Source: Gigantopelta aegis (taxonomy: Eukaryota; Mollusca; Gastropoda; Neomphalida; Peltospiridae). Taken from it: a DNA stretch of 64,000 bases. The stretch is from positions 80,023,997 to 80,087,996 of the forward strand of contig NC_054702.1 of NCBI RefSeq assembly GCF_016097555.1, read 5' to 3'. Positions 54,694 through 64,000 of this stretch are shown one piece after another. The notes beneath the pieces are model-generated. The model had not been told where the DNA came from, ran no database searches, and was given only the letters and a program-made list of their open reading frames with translations. Position 1 is the stretch's first letter; each line of letters starts with the position of its first letter. A program made the position numbers and the translations under genes.

Positions 54694-57600
54694 GAATGAT
54701 AGGGATAGCTGCTGCTTGGGTTAGGCTGGAAAAAAAAAAGAGAGAAAAGAATTAAATAGAAATGTTAATCAATAAAACAGCTATATCTAGTTTTTAAAAC
54801 AAGATGTTTGTGGATTTAAATGTCTTGTCTACCATAAACTGGTTTAGAGTTGTTGTTTTTTTAATTTTCATAATGCATGAAGTAAAACACAAAATTTTTA
54901 TTATTAAAAAAAAAGCCCAACTATACATTGTGAAATAAACATCCACAAGTACAACAATGACCCAAGTTCAATGGATCCAAAACATATGGTTTGAGTAAGA
55001 AATGGTACTAAATGCAAAACTTAGAGCTAAACAGTACAGTTGATGCTACCAATGGAAAAATAGCATCCATATCTAACCTTTCGATGTTGACAAAAACACA
55101 CACCATAACACAAAATATATTGCCATTACCCCCCCCCCCCCCCCCCCCCCCCCCAATTTTTTTTTAATATATATCACTTGATAATCCAAATGAAAATAAC
55201 TTACAGGGTAATAATAGTTGTATGCATGGTTTGTGTCTGGTGTGGATGTAGAGCTTAAGTGTGATGTCGAGTCTCCACTTCCATTAATTGTTTCAGTCTT
55301 CTGCTTCTTATCTGGAGGCTGTGAAGAATCATCTCTAGAAGATAAAACATATCCGGTTAAAGGCTAGAAGATAAAACATATCCGGTTAAAAGCTAGAAGA
55401 TAAAACATATCCGGTTAAAAGCTAGACGATAAAACATTTCCTGTTACAAGCTGCAAACCAAAGTACATACGCATTAAAAATAAATCAGTCAGTTGAATTT
55501 TCTTTCTGTGATGCACTGTAAAATATTATTTCTAATCGAAGAAGGAAGGAAGGAAATGTTTTATTTAACGACGCACTCAACACATATGTATGGTTATATG
55601 GCGTCAGACATATGGTTAAGGACCACACAGATATTGAGAGAGGAAACCCACTGTCACCACTTCATGGGCTACTCTTCAATTGGCAGCAAGGGATCTTTTA
55701 TATGCACCATCCCATAGACAGGATAGCACATACTACGGCCTTTGGTGTACCAGTCGTGGTGCACTGGCTGGAGTGAGAAATAGCCCAAGGGGCCCACTGA
55801 CGGGGATCGATCCTAGACCGACCGCACATCAAGCGAGCACTGTACCACTGGCCTACGTCCCGCCCCTTCTAATCTAAGAAGTCATCATATTTGAAAATTC
55901 TTGCAGTGCTTTTAAATTTGTATATCTAGAGTTTATTTTTTTAGAGACACCAACCCTCACCCCAAAGATGAAAGTTTAAGTGTGGAATAGTGCACAAAAT
56001 ATCACTCTCCTTAAAACTTATAAATGATAGCTTGTCTAGGATACTTCTAAATTACAAGTTATTTTTGTTTCAAGGTAGATAACAATATCTACTGACAGCC
56101 ATACACAAAAAATATATTAAAGCTGTTGGTGTATATTTGTGTTTTGGATTGACATGCAATGTTATCGGATGAGGAAACAAGACTGCAACTTTAAGACCAT
56201 AGCTATATGCGTGTTCAAATGTGTATAAAAATTAAATCATTCTGAACCATGCTGCATGCACTGGGTCTTTCACTTCTTTTTCAAATAATCATGAATATGA
56301 TGTTTGTATGAATGAATTATTTTTTACTGATCACTAACAATTTCTGAGAAAATAGAGCCAACATGAAAAATGCACAGGCAAATCTAAATGTATAAACTTA
56401 ACTATAAATTTAACCCCAAAAATCTTAAAGGAAACATGTCACGAGACCATATTATAGCTCATTTTAAAAGCAAAATGATATAAAAATAATATACAAATAA
56501 GTTTATAACAATAAAATATGCGTAGTTAACTTAAAATGAAGAAATTATGCCAAACAGTATCAAAGTACGATTTATGCATATTTATTCGTGAGCGTTCGGA
56601 AAAAAAGGGAAGTGACGTCAGAGCCGCTGTACTCTTCCATTGTTGTTAACTGTTTATATATTGAGTAAGGGGCTTACGATCTTTTCAGTCCAGCAGTGCC
56701 GTACTGCGCGGCCTTTGGGTGTAAAAATGAACAGTTTAAACGATCCGGATTATCTTTTTACGGTTTTTCAAAGGATTGTATCCGAAGAAAGACGAGTGTA
56801 TTTTATCGCAATCTAATTAAAATTAGCTCCACTATTACATGTGGATCTAACACCAGACAGTTGGAGCTCATGTCCACCAATCAAAACCTTAATTGCAGAA
56901 TCCTGCCAGTGATTTAAAAATAATTTTAAAACATTCCGAATTATCCTGAGGGTATACGACATGTTTCGTGTGAATTACGAATGCCTTAAAACATGTTTTA
57001 TTTTATAAAATAAATAATTTGTAATGTAAAACTGAAGACTGATTTAGTTAGGTTTTTTTTTTATAAATAAATAAATAAATAGTTTTTAATGTAAAATTGA
57101 AGACTGATAACCCACCCCGTATGTATTGGTATGGTTCGCTGTACTGCGGCCACTAAAATAGACTCGCCCGATATTTTTTGAATTTGTATGCTCCCAAATA
57201 ACGTTATAAAAGGTGAAGTGTGATTGGTCAATATTTAAATTATTATTTACAGACGAAATGTTACCTGGACATTGGGGACTACGCAGTGTTGTTACGTTTT
57301 AAGTGCAAGTGCAAGTGCAAGTGCGGTTTTGATTGGTGGACATAAGCTCCAACTGGCTGGTGTTAGATCCACATGTAATAGCTAATTTTAATTAGATTGA
57401 TTTTATTGCAAAACAAAAGATTGGACACCAACACCGCATAGTACTTTGGTGTCAGCCTATTTTAGTATTTACAGCCCGGAGCCCGAACGATACCCAGAGA
57501 CAAAAACAGTACTCGGTTGCGAATGCCGAGGTGTACATTGTATATATTTGGCACAAAGATACACCTCAGCATGATGTATTTATATATGTTAAAACAAAAA

Positions 57601-60600
57601 TGTATATATTTTTTTTTTATTTTTTTTAAAAGAAGAGATTTTTCATGTTAGGCCTACATAACCAAATCTGTATTCACCGTCCGAAGAAGGAAACGTCAAT
57701 AATTAAATAAATATGGCATATACAAACATAGGATTTTGCATGAGGATACATCTCAGTACAATGTATTTAAATATGTTTTTTTTTTTTTAAATAATGATTT
57801 TAATCTTCGGGCGGAGTACGTCACAAAAACGTTCCTCATCGCCCGAAGCCCCAAAGTAACACAAAGTTCAATACAAAATAAACCACTACTGTCGGTGTCG
57901 AAATAACTATTATGTTTCATCCACGGGCTGACTTGAGAATTGGAGTGTTGTTTTAGTTAATTGGTCCTTTCTTTCCTTGGCCTGCACATGTGATTCCTGA
58001 CTGGCAGGTGTATGTTGCAGGGTATCGACCCGGTAAGTGATTACCACTGTCTAGACATACGTACAAAATACTTGCCAGTTTTTTAAGATCACAGGGTATT
58101 GTGGCATAACCTGTCGCGACTATAGTACAATGTTAATGGACATTATCAGCCGCCCTGCTTCATAACTGTAAATAATGCTGTAAAACTCTTGATTAAGTAG
58201 ACTTTACCATCTAAAATTACAAAACTGACCAATTACGTAGTACCAAAGAAAAGAAAATTATCACATGGGTATTGTGAGTGGTCGTTTTTACTCTAACGCA
58301 CCCTACCAATAGGCCTAATAATATGCCGCTTTTTTTTTGGAGAGAAAAATACTATAACCCCATTTCGTTCTATTGATGCAAATTGAAATATATTTAGTTA
58401 AAAAGTTGATTATACTCTCAAGTCATTTATGTTGTTTTACAAGTCAATTGAACTTTAATGAAAGTGAAGCGCCTTGTAAATTAGAGTGTTTGTTTACACT
58501 GTGCATACAGATTTCATTATGTACATGAAAAATGCGATATTTTCTAAATAAAAATAAAATAAAAAAAAGTTTGTCCTACATTTATATTTTTAATATATTT
58601 AAATACATCATTAGCATCCGAGTTTTGGTTTTGTCTCTGGATTACTTTCGGGCTCCGGGCTGTAAATTGGTCGACCGGTCTGGTCTGGCACCATCAGTTT
58701 CTCCACCCTCCGACTCCCTATCCGTTTTTTCTTCAATATCACTGTTGTAAGTAAATGTGTGTCTTTCTTCATTTACTAACAGCTCAAATTGATACGGCGA
58801 AACGTTTTGCTAACGAACACTCATTGTTTTGGTAAGCTGTGCAAGTCTTAAGATTCTTTTTGAGTGGTACGGACTAATGCTTTTAAGTGTAAAAGGCTTC
58901 AGATCAAGCAACGCGTCTCTGACATCACGGACCTCGTGATTGCCCTGCTCATTAAAGATCGTCAATTACCGCTAAGAGCTCGTATCTGGGGTTTTTTTTA
59001 ATGGAGATATTTTAAGTAATTAATTTTTAAATAATTTTTTTTTTTAGGTGATTCATTTTATAATTAATTGTACATGGTTGGTGCCAAATATAGGTCACGT
59101 GACATGTTTCCTTTAAAACACAATAAGATAGTCAGTTTGCTTACAACTGGTCGGGATGCTTCTTCTTGCGATCTGTATTTAAATCTTTGACTAGTTTTTG
59201 ATGTTCGTCGTATGCTTCAGTGATTCTACAAAAGAAAAGCATCAAAAAATTTTAACAGCTGCATCTTTGCAGATAAATTTATATTGCTTTTATTACAAAA
59301 AATGTTCCTGCTACAAGCAGCGATAATGAAGATCAGTAATTTTGTTTTAAATAAACATATAAAAAGCTTTCCAAAAATGCATTGAATTAAAGACTACAGT
59401 AAACGGTTTGCCAGAAGTTAAAGGTGTCAATCATGGTAATTTTAGTTATTTATCTACAGTGAGCAAAGAAACCTACTATTATCATCAGACTTTTTATTTT
59501 TACTAGCAGCCATCAATCTTTTACACTTTTTCACAGACAGATTAGCACATAGCAGTCATCGACTAAGATGCAGTCACAAATTCTTTAAACCAATATATTT
59601 AAAACAGTCAATAGTATTAGGAATCTCAAGGCTTATGCAAATATCAAACACTATTGTCCTACAAATTTAAACATGCTGACCTTTTGATATCTGTACCAAA
59701 GTCTTCCAAAAATTCCATTCTCCGCTGTGAAACTTTGACCTTAAAATCCAGCTGAACATCATTCTGGATGACTCGATCAAATACTTCCAGTGTTCGGTCA
59801 ACATCTACAGGCTGAGTCTGATACTCAAGATCTATTAACTGTAGAAACAGTTTTTCATTTCTCTGAAATTAAATACACATCAAATATCACTGTTGCTTTA
59901 CACCACAAATTACTATATGTATATTATTTATTATATTTAAATAATTCCAATCTGTAAATAACACTTTTGTTATAAATGCTTGAATTGATCCAAATAATAG
60001 GTGACCTAAAAAAAAGAAGACAATAACTCCATGGACCTCAATTCTGGACTACTTTCAGATGTTTTCTTTACTGTTTAAAACTAATAAAATAACTGTCTAC
60101 ATTACATCAGTAAATTATATTTTTTTTATTAAAATAACGTACACTTTTTCTTTTTAAAAATTATTTCTAGTAAAAATGTAACAATTACCGTCATGCATGA
60201 AAACAATGTATGAACAGCATAGCAGTTCTGAAAACAATATTTTCTTGAATGTCAAACATGATTGCATTCAATTGTTACATACTGCAATATTTCAATATAA
60301 TTTGTAAAAATATTTTTATTCTGAACATAATTATATTATAAAAAATTCTTTTTACATACCTTGTCTCTTTCAAGTGCTTCTGTCAGAATACATCTTGCTT
60401 TTTGAGAGTTACCTTTAATCTGAAAACAAAAACAGTCATATAATAAAGTGTAAAATGTAGATTTCACTTTGGTAGCATGAGGGCCATGCTAGTAATGGAT
60501 TTAAAAATACAATAAAATATTCAGATTCATGAACTAGTTTGTTATGTTCAGGGATGTGAGAGGGGCTGGAACAAAAAAGCTTATTGTGGCTGGGGTCCAG

Positions 60601-63034
60601 GGGCCGCTGGGAAAATTGTTGTTTGCAACCCCTGGAACTGCCAAAAATTGCATTCAATGCCAACAATCTAAACTGGTTATAACTTATAATATAAGGCATA
60701 CATCATAAACGTGAAACCATGAAAACATGCAAATGAACCTTGTGTGGTCAACAGTATTGAACATGTTTTAATTTTTTTGGGTGTTTTTTTTAGACGAAAT
60801 GGAAAAGCACATTTCCACGTAGCTCATATCCCTGTACGTTTGTATCTCTCAAGTGCCTTAAAAAATGTTACAGTAGTCATGGTACATATAAATACATAAC
60901 CAAAATGTACTAATAAGGATACCAATGTTAACCAAAATGGGTATCACATCTTTAGTGACATTCTAGGTTTACTGTATTAAATTTTAACTTTATATACTTT
61001 ATATACCTCCCAGAACTGGATTGTTCAAGCAGGACTATTCAAGTCTTACCTTTAGAAGATATCTAGCGAATTTGATGGAATAAAATGATTTGACTGATGG
61101 AGATGTAGACTGGTTAATATAATCTTGGAAGAGTTTTTCAACATCAGTGTCGTTGCCTTGGCGCCGCTCTAGACTGATCCTTCGCATTGCCACCATCACA
61201 AGTCCGGGGACATTCTTATCTATGTTGATCAGTACTTGACGAGTAGCTTGGTAATTTTCTGTATAATAAAAAATAATTATTTAAATCATGCTATTTATGT
61301 TTTGAATATGGCTGATGGATACAATATTTCACAAGAATTAAAAAGAACAGGGATGAGTTTCATGAATATTTAATCTAACCTTGGTCAATTTGGTACTCTC
61401 CCCACCCCCAATGTCTGACTACTCTAACAGTCGATTGGCTAGAATTGTCCATATACCCAGGGTATCTTCTCCCAGTTACGTGATACAAGTCCGAGGTCAG
61501 GATAGTGTAAGAAAAGAAATCACATTAGTAAAATGTTAAAGAATCTTAATATATATATTTTTTAATATTAATTATTTTAACAATTTTTAAAAAAGAAACT
61601 GATTAAAATGTATTGGCAGCTTTTTGTAATTTTAAAAGGCAGAAAGAAATCAGAAATCTAAGCTCAAGAATATAAAATTAAGCCAAATGTAAGATCCTTA
61701 TTTCCTTGACCCAACAATATTTAAAGAATACTTTTCAAATACATATGCTTGTTGTTTTTTTATAACAAGAAAGCTGAATATAAATTTTTAAAATTCAAAA
61801 GAATTTTTAAGAGTATAATTGATTTTTAACGAATAAGATGCCATTACTGTACACACGTTGTCTTTCTTCAAAAGCTGCCCATGCCATGTGTATGTACGGT
61901 TTCTTTGGTAAGTGAATCTCACAAGCTCGTCGGTAGACATTCTGAACACCTTCTATACTGTGCTGCTCCAAATACTTTGCATACTGAAAACAAAAATAAT
62001 TAAACATCATCTTTCAAAACACATTAGTGCTGAATTAATAACCGTATGATAAAAAAATTTCCCACTTTTCTTATTACAACCCAATACATGAAATGGATAT
62101 AAATTACAGAACAGGATTTAAATTATTTTAGTTAATGAATTCAAAAATAAAATAAAATTAGGTTCAAGATTTAGTTTTTATGGCTGAAATGTTGTTCTGT
62201 GATATATTAACTAAGTAAAATAGTTTAAGATCGTTTTAGAACTGCTAAATAAAATCTGAAAAACATAATTATTGTTGCAATGAATTTACAGCTGACAAAT
62301 ATTTTCTTATAGCAGCAGAGCTAATATTACACGCAAACCGTAGTTCTATTCAAGTGTTCCGCCACTACAATTCTTTTTTAAATAGTGTTCCCTATTAACA
62401 GTAGACAAATGTTGTGATTGAATGAACAACTATTGCGATTGACTCAAGGATTACCTTCATCCAGAAATCTTCATAGAGTGCACATGCAATCATACATCTT
62501 TCAAACAGTACCACAACTCTCTCGTGTGATCCATGTTCTATTTCAAAATCTAGGTACTCTCGCCAATTCTTAAGCTGAGCTCTTTCCAATGGTTTTACGT
62601 GAAAGTATGGTCTTCTAACCTGAAAAAAAATGTCACAGTAACTTTTTAAACTCTGAAATAATATGTATTTCCAATCATTAGCATCTCAAACAATTCCATT
62701 GAAAATTCACATTCCTCCCATATAGCACATCAACAGATAGTAAATACTATAAACCATTCAGTTCTACATACTAATGCAAATGGACGACTGTCATCTTACA
62801 TTTTGAATATTTAAATATATGAAAGATATTAATTAAATGTTGCAATGAACATGTTTAACAAGTTCTATAAACTTCAGTATTTTATTACCTACTAGAAACT
62901 AGTAAACTAAACTTTTTACTTACTGCTTCTTCAAATGCCCATCTTCTGCTGACTTCATTTTCATTTCTTTTAAACATAGCTTCTCTGATATCTATTATTT
63001 TAACACGCAGCTTTCTTGATTCTACGTCATCACT
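54642..63034 (-). CDS. PRPF39: PRPF39 splicing factor, C-terminal 382 residues (5' part off window)
   Basis: HAT-repeat (half-a-TPR) protein of the U1 snRNP, homologue of yeast Prp39; it acts in the nucleus in 5' splice-site recognition. Exons: 63034-62924, 62619-62455, 61983-61857, 61258-61050, 60419-60360, 59862-59681, 59225-59145, 55334-55205, 54725-54642, phases consistent throughout. Markers: [133 protein letters not shown]. The last two exons encode a low-complexity tail rich in Ser, Asn, Tyr and Pro, ending SYYPSY. Odd points: weak donors GTGTGT (after 61857) and GTCAGC (after 59681), a Kolobok element close to the 59145 donor, and tandem repeats at the edges of both last exons. Confidence 0.96.
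55129..55154 (+). repeat. 26-bp C homopolymer
   Basis: Uninterrupted C run in the last PRPF39 intron; its length is likely to be unreliable in any assembly. Confidence 0.9.
55335..55450 (-). repeat. 29-bp tandem repeat carrying a splice-acceptor-like end
   Basis: About four units of GCTAGAAGATAAAACATATC plus CGGTTAAAA; the first abuts the PRPF39 exon at 55334. On the transcribed strand each unit ends TTTTATCTTCTAG, identical or close to the acceptor actually used. Confidence 0.9.
55541..55867 (-). mobile_element. full-length SINE, head type 1 plus tail type 1
   Basis: Minus-strand order: head with GGCCAGTGGTA and GGATCGATCCC, CAGTGCACCACGACTGG, central block, then CATATGTCTGACGCCATATA and AAACATTTCCTTCC. 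TTCTAATC occurs at both ends (about 55529 and 55866), a probable target duplication. PRPF39 intron. Confidence 0.9.
56696..57463 (+). pseudogene. THAP domain relic, interrupted by a MITE
   Basis: 56696-56808 reads [10 protein letters not shown] and [15 protein letters not shown], the start of a C2CH THAP finger. The expected ATG is GTG here. After the MITE (56809-57399) the frame resumes as [15 protein letters not shown] at 57419-57463, where the usual Cys and His of CSAHF are replaced. Non-functional. Confidence 0.8.
56809..57399. mobile_element. MULE-like MITE, 591 bp, 9-bp target duplication
   Basis: Terminal inverted repeats of about 80 bp start CAATCTAATTAAAATTAGCT and include CCACATGTAATAG and GTTGGAGCT motifs. 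Flanks ATTTTATCG (56800-56808) and ATTTTATTG (57400-57408) differ at one base. It is inserted in the THAP relic. The shorter relative at 22935 shares its ends and the CGGGCGAGTC segment. Confidence 0.85.
58628..58800 (-). pseudogene. fragment with PYQFE motif (P2X7-like N-terminal type)
   Basis: The minus-strand frame reads [20 protein letters not shown] then [20 protein letters not shown]: the same PYQFE plus acidic region as at 16471, here inside the Kolobok element. Too short for function. Confidence 0.45.
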
Positions 63035-63237
63035 CTAGCATGTACAAAAAAGATTATAAGTACCAAATCTCATATAATTTTTAATGCAAAATATAACAAT
63101 ATTTTGCTACAAATGACTAATTTACTATTAAATATTTTCAACACATAAAACAAAATAATTACAACATAAATTATTACCATGTACTATGGAAATTACACAA
63201 CATAATTTTCCAATTTTGTTAAATTATATAAAATTAA

Positions 63238-63725
63238 AGGGACATGCCCTAGTTACGGCTAGTTGTTAACCATTACGGCGTTGTTTTTCGCTATTAAACC
63301 CATTTTTTCACAAATAAAATTGCACTCTACATTTTATTATTTAGAATACACATTTCCATTCACCTGAAGTGCTTTTTGGTAATCCTGGTAATCCTGATGT
63401 TTGTAAAACCACGAAATGCTTTTTTTGTATTTCTTAACACAGGCGTGCACTTGAGAAAAAACCGTTAAGCAAGCGAGGTCCAATCTATTTTTAGAGCGAA
63501 TCTTCGTGTGTAAACATCACAGACGTTGGTATACCACATGACCGTTATCATTTTTGGTTAGGTTTGTTTTCTCGTGCACGGTTCGCGCAATCAACATCAG
63601 ATTAGTTGTCGTTTGCTTGTTGTTCATTTGTGAGATTTTTCTTCACAGTTCGTGAACATTTTCAGTAACAATAAAGTTCAGACAAGTGTGTGTCTCAATA
63701 CAAAACGTTACAAACCCTTAAAACC
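63238..63725 (+). mobile_element. TTAA MITE, relative of 13752-14284
   Basis: TTAA then AGGGACATGCCCTAGTTACG; the interior matches the 13752 element (reversed there) through GTGCACGGTTCGCGCAATC and ACAATAAAGTTCAGACAAG. Its right part continues into CTTAAAACCAATAATTTTGC, as in element X at 23 and 25 kb. The right terminus was not found. Upstream PRPF39 intron. Confidence 0.65.
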
Positions 63726-64000
63726 AATAATTTTGCTAAGTCTTATGATATCTGGAGAGGGGATACAACCAGGACAGAACAGTTGGAACATGTCCAGGAG
63801 AGGTGAAAAGAACGTACCCCAAGTCTGTGCGCACTCTGTGATATTTGTCGTGACGTAGGCATTGTTGTGCTTCGAGCGACATCTACCGGTGACATCAGAA
63901 TACTAACTTTCAAAATTATTTCAAGCAATTGGGACATGGGGATTCCCATGGTATTTATCGATACAAAACCTGCCTTTTCACTCCATTTGATACAAACGTG
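63726..64000. other. PRPF39 upstream intron, unrecognised
   Basis: No exon seen. The remaining PRPF39 exons must lie beyond 64000. Confidence 0.4.

Larger units (their letters stand above)
56429..59112. mobile_element. 2.7-kb Kolobok-type transposon (TTAA, THAP relic)
   Basis: TTAA at 56425-56428 and 59113-59116. The termini are AGGAAACATGTCACGAGACC and GGTCACGTGACATGTTTCCT. TTAA targets, AGG ends and a THAP-type DNA-binding frame near the left end all fit the Kolobok superfamily. The interior is partly palindromic (TTTACAGCCCGGAGCCCGAA at about 57473 and reversed at about 58648). No complete transposase. PRPF39 intron 55335-59144. Confidence 0.85.

Noticed and set aside
56425-59116. piggyBac assignment from the TTAA target
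   Set aside because: The THAP relic and AGG termini fit Kolobok better; piggyBac transposase motifs were not seen.

Overview
The window is AT-rich eukaryotic DNA with small exons, long introns, GT-AG splice sites and a very dense load of transposon fossils. The SINE, LINE and MITE families are the kinds I associate with marine molluscs, so a gastropod or other mollusc is my best guess. That assignment comes from memory of repeat families and was not searched.

Four host genes can be read exon by exon. (1) AHSA1 (Hsp90 co-chaperone Aha1), minus strand, 28989 to 15001: complete, 9 coding exons, 344 residues. (2) DMAC2L (ATP5S, factor B), minus strand, 38464 to 33856: four exons found, a short first coding exon not found. 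(3) DMAC2 (ATP5SL), plus strand, 42151 to 47780: complete, 5 exons, 270 residues. (4) PRPF39 (U1 snRNP-associated splicing factor), minus strand, 63034 to 54642: the last nine coding exons, with the 5' part lying beyond the right edge. DMAC2L and DMAC2 are paralogues placed head to head. They share an exon of exactly 163 nt with the same splice phases, so they look like an old inverted duplication. AHSA1, DMAC2L and PRPF39 all lie on human chromosome 14 (from memory), so the block may preserve ancient linkage.

Layout: 1-14.9 kb is gene-free and holds a LINE with a SINE inside it, several MITEs, microsatellites and A/C-only tracts. 15.0-29.0 kb is AHSA1; its 6.3-kb first intron is largely one SINE split by two copies of a 1-kb element, which in turn carry a MULE-like MITE (in the SINE), a hAT-like element and a pogo transposon. 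29-33.8 kb is intergenic, with a decayed transposon-associated gene. 33.9-38.5 kb is DMAC2L. 38.5-42.1 kb is the shared divergent upstream region. 42.2-47.8 kb is DMAC2, whose first intron holds a foldback element with two CTCF-like motifs. 47.8-53.8 kb is a repeat-rich convergent spacer. 53.8-63.0 kb is PRPF39, with ten copies of a 91-bp satellite made from its own terminal exon and a 2.7-kb Kolobok-type transposon 32 bp from a splice donor. 63.2-64 kb is more repeat.

No tRNA or rRNA gene, CRISPR array, operon, LTR element or virus-like element was recognised. All family names rest on reading motifs by eye.
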